64,000 nucleotides of DNA from Rathayibacter sp. SW19. Lineage in GTDB: Bacteria; Actinomycetota; Actinomycetes; Actinomycetales; Microbacteriaceae. The notes beneath the pieces were generated by a model that searched no databases, was not told where the DNA came from, and saw nothing but the letters and a program-made list of their open reading frames with translations. The translations under genes and the position numbers were made by a program. Every line of letters starts with the position of its first letter. Within the stretch, counting starts at the first letter, position 1. The stretch lies in contig NZ_CP133020.1 in assembly GCF_030866825.1 (NCBI RefSeq), positions 3,782,001 through 3,846,000 of the forward strand, in the 5' to 3' direction. Below, one piece after another: positions 52,601 to 61,600 of this stretch.

Positions 52601-55600
52601 GGAGAACGACGACGGCGGCGTGACCCGGCTCGGCAGCGAGAACACGATGCCGGTGCCGGTGCCTACCGTGGTGGAGAGCGGGGTGGAGAGCGTTGCGCTG
52701 GAGCCGTTCGCCGACACCGCGACGATCGTGGTTCCGGCTGGGAGGTACCCAAGGCCGTCGATCTCCACGATCTGCTGGCCGACGTCACCCTGCACGAAGG
52801 TTGCCGCCGCCGACGTGATGGTCGTGCCGCTGGTGGCGCCGTCGTGGTAGATGCCCGGCGTGTTGTCGTTGCCGAGGTTAGTGACGGCGATGCCCGGTGT
52901 TCCGGGGTCGATCTTGGTGACCTCGACATTGCGCACGACGGCGTTGGCGTAGAACGGGTCGGCGGACAGCACGGAGTGGCTGAGCTCGTACACGCGCGTG
53001 CCGTCGGCGAGCGTGTCGTTGATCGCGCCGGCCCAGACCAGCTGCGGCACCTGCCAGTTCGTGGGAGTGAAGACGAGCACGACCGACCGCACCGGAACAT
53101 CCACCCACTGTCCGTCGATGAGGATGTGCCGGTAGAAGTCGGAGTTCGCCGTGGTCGTGCCGACGTTCGGGATGCCGCCCAGCCCGGTCGTGGCCAGCAG
53201 GACCGAGTCGCCGTACGGGTTGCCGGTGCGGTTGGAGAGGATGTCCGGCTCGGCCGTGACCGTGATGTACACGGTCGAGGTGGGCGCGCGAGCCAGTCGC
53301 ACCGAGTACGAATCGATCGTGCCGCTGGGCGGAGAGGTCGTGTTGTCGCCCGTTTCGCGCACGACGGTGCCGCCCGCGTGCTCCGTGATGAGCACGGCAC
53401 CCTGGCTCGCCTGCGCGACGGACAGGCTCACGCCCGGGATGACGAGGTCTTTGTACAACTCGTCCTGGGTCAGGGTGGCGTGGTTGATCACGGCGCTGGT
53501 GCCGTTGATGTCTTGCGAGAACACGTCGCCGACGACGTCGCCCGCCACGTTGATCTGGTTGCTGCCCAGGCCGCCGATCACCCGCACCGCGACGCCCACG
53601 GGCGTGGAGAGCACGTCGATGGTGTCGTCGCCCTCGAGCGCGTCGATCTCGATGACCTGGATGTTGCGGTACGACACCGACATGCCCGCGCCGAAGACGC
53701 CCTGGTCGGTGACCACGATGTGGTCGGCGAACTCCGTGCCCAGGATGACCAGCTTGTTGAATCCTGTTCCGCCGTCGACGGAGAGCGGGGCATCCATGTT
53801 GTATTCGACCTGGTTGTTGCCCGCACCGGTGACCACCTGGGTGTCCGCTGCGGTGGAGTAGCCGTTGGTGGTGATCGGGATCGGCAGGCAGTTCGGAGCC
53901 TCGATTGTGGTGCAACCACCGGGCAGGATGATATTGCCGGACGCATCCGTCTTCGCCAGCGCGAAGCCGCGCACGATGAACAGGTTGTTGCCGCCGTCGC
54001 CCTCCAGGTGCACGACAGCCTGGTTGCTGTAGACGATGAAGGTGTTGTTGCCGGTGCCGCCCTGAGCGACCAGCGGTGAACTGGTGCCGCGGGACAGCCA
54101 GCCACGGGTGGTGGCGACCGTGGCCACGTCGAACACGTTCTCGGCTGCCAGGTTGCCGGAGGCGCCGTAAGCCGGCTGCGTCGCCGTGCCGGAGGGGACC
54201 GCGGATGCCGTGCGGCGCTCACCGTAGAGCTGCCCGATCTGGAACTGGTTGTCGCCGGATCCGCCGTCGAGGTAAGTGGCCGCGGCGTTGTCGTCGACGG
54301 CGAAGTAGTCGTTGCCGCCCAGAGAGTAGACGTGCAGGCCGCCGTTGATCGCCGAGTCGTAGTTGATGCGCTCCGCGCCGAACACGCAGTTCGTGCCGAC
54401 CACGGCAGTGGTGCCTTGGCAAGCGTCGGTGGTCATCGTGCCGCCCAGGCTCGCCTGCGTGCCGGCGAGGTCGGAATGCAGCAGCGCTACGAAGCCGGAC
54501 CCGGCGGAGTACGGGGCACCCGAGCCGGTCGGGTTCGCCCCGGTGCCCTGATACAGCGACGGACGGGACGCGGTCTCGCCGGGGATGCCTGCCGGTGTGC
54601 CGCGCAGTAGGAAGATGTCGTTGGTCGCGTAGTCCTTGCTCGTGGTCGGGTCGATGCCGGTGCTGTTCGGCGCGCCAGCGGTGTAGGTGTCGTACCCGTA
54701 GATGTTCAGCGTGTCGGTGCCGTCGTTCGGGGCGTGCGAGCCGAGCACGTTGATCTCGTAGTTGTTCGCGGTGAACTGGCTGCCGCTGGTGAAGACGTCG
54801 TACGTGTTGGCGCCGGACTGGCCGTCGAGGGTGAGGGTGTCTGCCAGGGCGACGTCGCTGCCGAGCGGTACCATGCTCTGCAGCCGGTTGACCACGAAGG
54901 TGTCGTCGCAGCCGGTCGTGCATGCGGCCCCGGTGCCGTCGCCGACCGGCGCGAACTGGCCGGCCGTGGTGGGCTGACTGCTGCCGTAGGCTCGGGTCTG
55001 CGTGCCGAGGATCGTGCGATCGAAGACGATCAGGTCGGAGTTGACGTTGCCGAACACCCGGGTGAGGCCGCCCTCGCCGTTCGCGGCGCCGATCGCGCCG
55101 GGGAGGTCGCCGGTGGCGGGCTGGCCGCTGCGCAGCACGATCACCGTGCCGTCGTTCGGGATCGGGAAGCCGGGGATAGAGCAGATGCCGCTTGTCGCAC
55201 CGGTGCAGTCGCCGTAGATGTCGATGTTGCCGGTCGTCGCGGTCGGCAGGCTCGGGTCGGTGGCGCCGGTGCCGGGGTCATTTGCCTCGGTGTAGGCGAG
55301 GATCTCGCTCGACGGATCGGTGACGATGTCGTCGGCCGAGCGCAGCGTCACGTTGCCGCCGTCGGCCTGGATCAGGCCCTGCGGAACCTGCTGCTCGGTG
55401 TTCTCGGCGGGGATGGTGCTGCCGGCGTGCAGCAGCAGGATGTCGTTTGCGTCCGAGCCGGTCACCCCGTCGGTGCTCGCCTCAAGCGTGGTGAGCCGCA
55501 CGTCGTGGCTTCCCATCACGGTGCCGGGATGCTCGCCAGCGTGCGCCAAGAGCACATCGAGCGGCCCCTGCGTCTCGGTGATGAAGATGCTGCCGTCGGC

Positions 55601-58600
55601 CTGCGCCGCCATGTCGCAGTTCGCAGTCACCGCCCGATCGGCGTCGCTCGCGTTCTGGTAGTTCGCCCCCTGGTAGGCCAGGGTGTACGTGCTCACACAG
55701 GCGGAACCGTTCGCGGAGTTGATCTTCAGATCGTTCGAGCCGTCCGCGGCGCCGATGCTGCCGCCGAGCGCGACGAGGTCGATGGTATTGCCGATGACAT
55801 CCGCCGCCGGTGAGAAGGTCTGGGTGCCGCTGCCCGAGGAGGTCAGTGCGATCGGGTTCGGGTCGGTGCTGCAGGAGGTGTCGTTGCACCAGAAGCCGGC
55901 CGAGCCCGTTCCCGCCAGGCTCGACGACAGCTCGAAGGTGTCGGTGCCCGTGGCGATCACGTAGTAGACGCCGCCGGCGACCAGGCCGCCGATCGCCGAT
56001 CCGGTGGTGCTGTACACGACCTGCTGACCGGTGCTGAATCCGGATGCCCCGGTCGCGGTGACCGTCGAGCCCGCCACCGAGGCGACCGCGGTCGCAGCCA
56101 CCGTCTGGTATGCCACCGACTGGCCGTCGGTGATGGAACCGGCGTCGGTGGCGAGCGTGATGTCAGCGCACGTGGCCGCACTGGCCGCGTAGCACGTGGT
56201 GACGGCGCCGACGTGCAGGTCGCCTGCGGTCTGCGTGATGCGGATGACCCCGGGTGCGAACGCGTTCAGCACGCCGAACGGCTGCGGCTCGTTCGGTGTC
56301 GTGACGGTGCCCGCCGTCGTGCTGCCGGCATCCGCCGGGTTGTAGTACGAGGAGAGGATCTCGACGAAGTTGTCGTCGGCGCCGATGGTGCCGGTCTGGG
56401 CGGTGAGCGTGACGTTCACGCCGATGACCTCGGGGGTCGGCGTGGTCTGGTCGTGGCCGGGGAACGGCGGGATCGCAGTGCCGCCGGTCGGGGCCGGCAC
56501 CGTGGCATCCACGATGGAGTGCGGTGCGGTCAGGGTGACGGTGTCGTAGAACGACTTGATCTCGCCGGCCCTCAGGTCGCCCGGGTTGGGGTCGCCCGGG
56601 TTGGCGGTGGTGCCGGTGAACGTCTGTGCGCTCTCGGTCCAGGTGACGAAGCCGTTGGTGTGGGTGTTCAGGTTGCCGGTCTGCTCGACGTCGGTGATGC
56701 CCTGAACGTTGATACGTTCGTTCGCCGCGTAGGCGGTCTGGGCATCCGTGAGACCCGTGCCGGCGGTGTCCTGGGTGTGCGTGGCGTCGGCCGCGTCGAC
56801 GGTGATCGAGCCGGTCGGCGTGGTGCCGCCCGCGTCGAGCAGGCTGAAGTCGTAGGTGCTGGCGATGTACTGCGGATTGCCCGCGAAGGCGCCCTCTTCG
56901 AGCCCGATCGGGTTCGTGCCATCTGGCTGGTAGAAGACCAGGTACGCCGGGGGGCTGCGCGGCCCGTTCGTGGGGTACACGTCGACGCCCACTCCGGTGC
57001 CGCTGCCGGTCTCGTACATGGAGGTCTGCAGGCGCAGCACGATATTGTCCCCGGCGACCAGAGCGCCGATCTTGAACAGGTACGGCACGGTGGGCGCGTC
57101 GGTCACCGAGGAGTCGCGGAGCCGGTTGAGCAGGTCGAGGAACAGGCTGCCGCCCGCGGTGGCAGTGATCGTCTCGGGGTGGCCGAGCCAGCTCACCAGG
57201 TCGGTGTTCAGATAGTCACCTGTTGTGCCGATGTCGGTACCGGCCAGCAACACGAGGATGTTCGTCTGGATCAGATCGTGGTGCGGGCAGGCGTTGAAGG
57301 TGTTCGGCGCGTTCGCCGGCACCGTGCCGCACGCGGTGATGCCGGCGTCGTAGCTGCTGTCCACGCCACGATCGCCCGAGGAGAAGATCGGACCGTACAC
57401 GTTGGTGATGTCCGTCTCGCCGATCGGGTTCGTGATGGTGCCGTTGATCAGCAGCACCGGACCGGTGGAGTTGTCGTTCGTGATTGTGACGAGACTCGGC
57501 GACACCACCTCGTTGATCTTGAACGTCAGGCTGACCCCGTTCGTTCCCGCGTTCAGCGTGACCGTCGGGTTGCCCTTGGTGTTGATCACGTCGATGTTGT
57601 CAATCACCAGTTCGCGCGGGGAGTGGTTGATGATCGTGACGGAGTCCCAGTTGTCCCGCCAGGTGAAGGTGCCCCAGTAGTGCGGGCCGATGCACGGCTG
57701 GCCGGTGGTCGTGATGTTGCAGGCCGTCGTTCTGCCCTGCAGGGTTCCGCCGCACGGCGGGTTGCCGCTGCCGCCGACGCATGAGCCGCCGTCGATGGTG
57801 CCGCTGTGCGCTTGCATCAGGATGTCGCCGCTGTTCACGTTGATCAGGTCGTCGACCTCGATCGGCCCCGTGCCGCCGAGGTCGCCCGGTGCCGGGTTGT
57901 GCTTGCCGTTGACGGTGATGTTCACCGCGGTGGTCACCGTGCCGTCGGTGCCGATCACCAGGTCGGGTGCCGGCCCGGAGGACACCACGACGTCGGAGTT
58001 CCAGTGCACTGCCTGGTTCTGCGTCGTGTCGTGGGTGTCGATGCAGTCGGAGGTCACCGTCTTGCTGCAAGTCTGCTCGTCCGCCTGCACGAACAGCGTG
58101 AGCGCCGGGTCGGTGGTGGCGGAGAACAGCGGGCTGGCCAGAGCCGGGTCGTTGGTGTTGACACCTTCGATGATGCGCGGCCCGACATACACCACGACGC
58201 CCTGATGCCCGGATGCGATGTCGTCGAGCGTGACGGAGGTTCTGCCCAGGGGGATCGACGGTCCGATGCCGTAGAACGCCGCGTGCCTGTGGATGTCGTA
58301 CGTGCCGGCGTCGTGGTAGGCACGCACATCCACCCCGTGGGTGCCGGTGATCGAGGACGACGTGGTGGAATCGCCGTCCAGCAGCGCGGTGAGGTGGGAG
58401 GTCAGCGTGTAGTTGTCCGTGGCGCTGGCGTAGCCGATGAATGCGTAGGCGGTCGCGTTCGCGGAACCGGTCGCGGTCGCGCCGCCCACGGCATCCACTG
58501 CCACCGTGGATCCGGAGATGGTGGCGTTGCTGCCGACCACCGACGCCGTGTCGTCGGTGAGCGTGGTCTCCGAGTCCGAGCCGCCGAAGTCGCCGAGACC

Positions 58601-61600
58601 GCCGCTGGTCGTGTCGGCGGAGATCGCGGTCTGCTGCTCGGTGTGAGAGGTGACGGCGACGTTCCCGCCGGCTGTGATGTTCACGCCCGTTGCATCGATC
58701 TGCGGACCGGAGGTGTCGTCGCCGGAGATAGTCGGGTACGCCGACGCGTCGCCGATCACGGCCTCGTCGACGATGCTGCCGCTGATGTTGGAGTTGACGC
58801 TCGGGATGGCGATGAAGCCGCCCGAGCCGTTCTGGGTGGACGCGCTGGCGTGCGTGGTCACCGCGCTCGTCACGGCGACATCACCTGCCGAGGTGAGTTC
58901 GGTGCCGTCCCAGCCTGCCGTGATGCTGCTCGCGTCGTCGTAGACGATCACCGTCGGGTCGATGGTCGTGGTCGCGGTCGGGAAGCTCACGCTGGCGACG
59001 CCGCCGTTGCCGCCCTGCGCCGACGAGCTGGTCACCCCGTCGCCGCTCGGCGGGGAGAGTGCCCGCAGCGACGAGCCGTCCGGGGCCATCAGCCCGACCG
59101 AGCCGGAGGTCAGCGACCCGGTCAGCTTCAGGTAAACCTGCTGGCCTGTGCTCGAGGCCTGCAGCGGCGCCCCGGCGAGGAACAACTGCTGGCTGCCGAA
59201 GATGTGCGTCGGGTCGAGGCTGAGATCGGTGGATCCGCCGACGGTCTCCAGGCCGATGTTGCCGTTGCCCTTGTCGTCGACCTGGTACGTGTAGCCGTCG
59301 GTGAGCCCGCCCAGCGGGGCAGGACGGATGTATTCGGCGATCGAGCAGGACGCGGGCAGCGGCGAGAGGGCCGTCTTGTTGTCGACCTCGTAGCAGGCAT
59401 CCGGCAGCGTGAGGGTGATGAACTTCTGCGCGTGGTGGATCGGGTTGCCGTTGCTGTCGGTGCCGTCGGTGCAGGAGTGGTCATTCGCGTATCCGACGGC
59501 GTCGCAGTAGGTCGCGCCTAGGCGGATGGTCCATAGCGTCGGGGCATCCACGTAGTACTTGGTGCCAGTGCTCAGCCCGACGATCGAGGCGGTGACGACG
59601 GTGCCGTTCGCCAACGTGATCGATCCCGGCTGGTAGTACACCGCCTCGCCCTCGCTCAACCCGTCGCCGTTGACGGTCGGTGGGTTGCCGGGGGTCGAGA
59701 CGCTGCCGAGGTAGATGGTGTTGGCGCCGGATTCGTACTGCGTGAAGGCGCCGCTGCTGCTGTTCACGTCGACGTTCACGCCGCGGTTGTCGAAGCTCAG
59801 CGGAGGCGCCGACTCGTAGGTCACTCGGTCGCCGGCCGCGAACTGGCCGGTCGTCAGCTGGTTGCCGCCGACCACTGCGCTCGGGTCGAACTGGAATGCA
59901 GTCGAGGTCGCCGCGGCGTAGGTCGTGTACAACTCGACCGTGTAGGGGTCGATCACCCGCACGTACAGCACGTCGCCGTCGGTGAAGGCGGTGCTGATCG
60001 AGGATGCCGCGCGGTAGATCACCGTCTGGCCGGTCTGCAGGCCGTCCTGCACGGCGAAGTGCACCATGGCCCGGTTGACGTCGACGCCGGAGAACGTGCC
60101 AGGCGTGTCCGCGTCGACCGACGTGCCGTCGAAAGTGGTGCCCAGCCGCACCGTGTTGCCGTCCACCACGATGACGCTGTACACCGTGTTGCACGCCGGA
60201 CCGCTGAAACCGCTCGGGGTGCAGGTCGGGTTGAACAGCACCTGGTCACCGGTGGAGAGGCCGTGCTCCTGGAACGTCAGGCTGTTGTCGGATGCCGGGT
60301 TCGCGCCGCCGCTGTCCGGCGTCATCCCGGTGAGGTCGTCGGTCAGCGGGGCGCCGGCCGGCGCCGAGTCCGAGACGCCGCTCACGGTCACGCTGCCGCC
60401 GGCGACGACGGTCGTGCCGGAGCCGAGGTAGGCGTGCACCGTCGGCTTCGAGGTCGCGGTCGCCTGCGGAACGCCGACCGCCACGCCGCCGCCGCCGTAC
60501 GCCTTGCCGGTGGCATCCGCCTCGGCGTCCTTCGAATCGGCGGACACCTTCAGCTCGTCAGTGCCCGCCGTGCCGAGCACGATGTGCGTGCCGGGGCCGA
60601 CGTAGGCCTCCACCAGCGGCTCCGTGGTCGACTTGGCATAGCTGCCGCCGCCGGCGCCGAGGCCGCCGAAGCCGGTCAGCGCGCTCGAGGAGGTGGTGGA
60701 GGTGTCGGTCGCGGTGACCGACAGTCCGGCGGGCGCGGAGGTGGTGGTCCCGACGACCGCGCCCCCGCCGACGTACGCTTGGGCGCCGCCGTAGAGGTTC
60801 GCGTCGGTGTTGAGGATCGCCGCGCCGATGAGGCCACCGGCTCCGCCGCTTCCGGTGGCGGTGACATTCGCACCACGGGTGACGCTCACCGAGATCGCGG
60901 TGCCCGCCGCGGTGATGTCGGTATTCGCACCCAGGGAGGCCGTGTCGAGGCCGACCGTGTGCTGATCGTCGCCCACCGTGGCGTACGCGTGGGCACTGTC
61001 GCCTCCGCCCCCGATGGCGACGCTCACCACGAACACCGTCGCGGCGGCTGCGTGCGACGACTGGGCGGTCACCGTCAACTGCGAGGCCGAGGTCAACGTG
61101 CCATCGAACGATGCATGCACCGATCCGAGGTCGGTGGTGTCGACCGTGAGGGAGGCCACGCTCACGACGACGCTGCCCGAACCGCCTTCGGCCCGCGCGC
61201 AGGCGGTGTCGGTGCCTGCCGCGAGCCCGCAGCCGGTCACCGTGCCGCTCAGGCCGGCGGGAGCGCCGGCGAACACCTTCACCAGGCCGGTGGTCGCGAC
61301 CGAGGCATCCTGCCCGACGCCGGCCGTGATCGTGGCATCGCTGCCGATGTCGGATGTCGTCTGCGATGCCGCGCCGCCGCCGATGACGGTGACGGCGACC
61401 ACCTTCACGTGCGCGTCACTGATGTTCTGGCCGTATGCGGCGACGGTCAGCGACGCGGCCGCGGTGGGCATCGTGCCGTCGAAGGTGGCCGAGACGGAGC
61501 CGTCGACGTGCGACTCCGCATCCAGGATCGCGACCGCGACGCCGCCACCGGAGCCGCCGGGAACGTCGGCCGTCGCGGTGTTCGTGCCGGTGGCGGAAAC

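Noticed and set aside
45365..54079. Plus-strand frames of 480-735 codons inside the giant gene
   Set aside because: They are shadows of the minus-strand coding sequence, with Arg/Val/Asp-rich nonsense composition and no ribosome sites.
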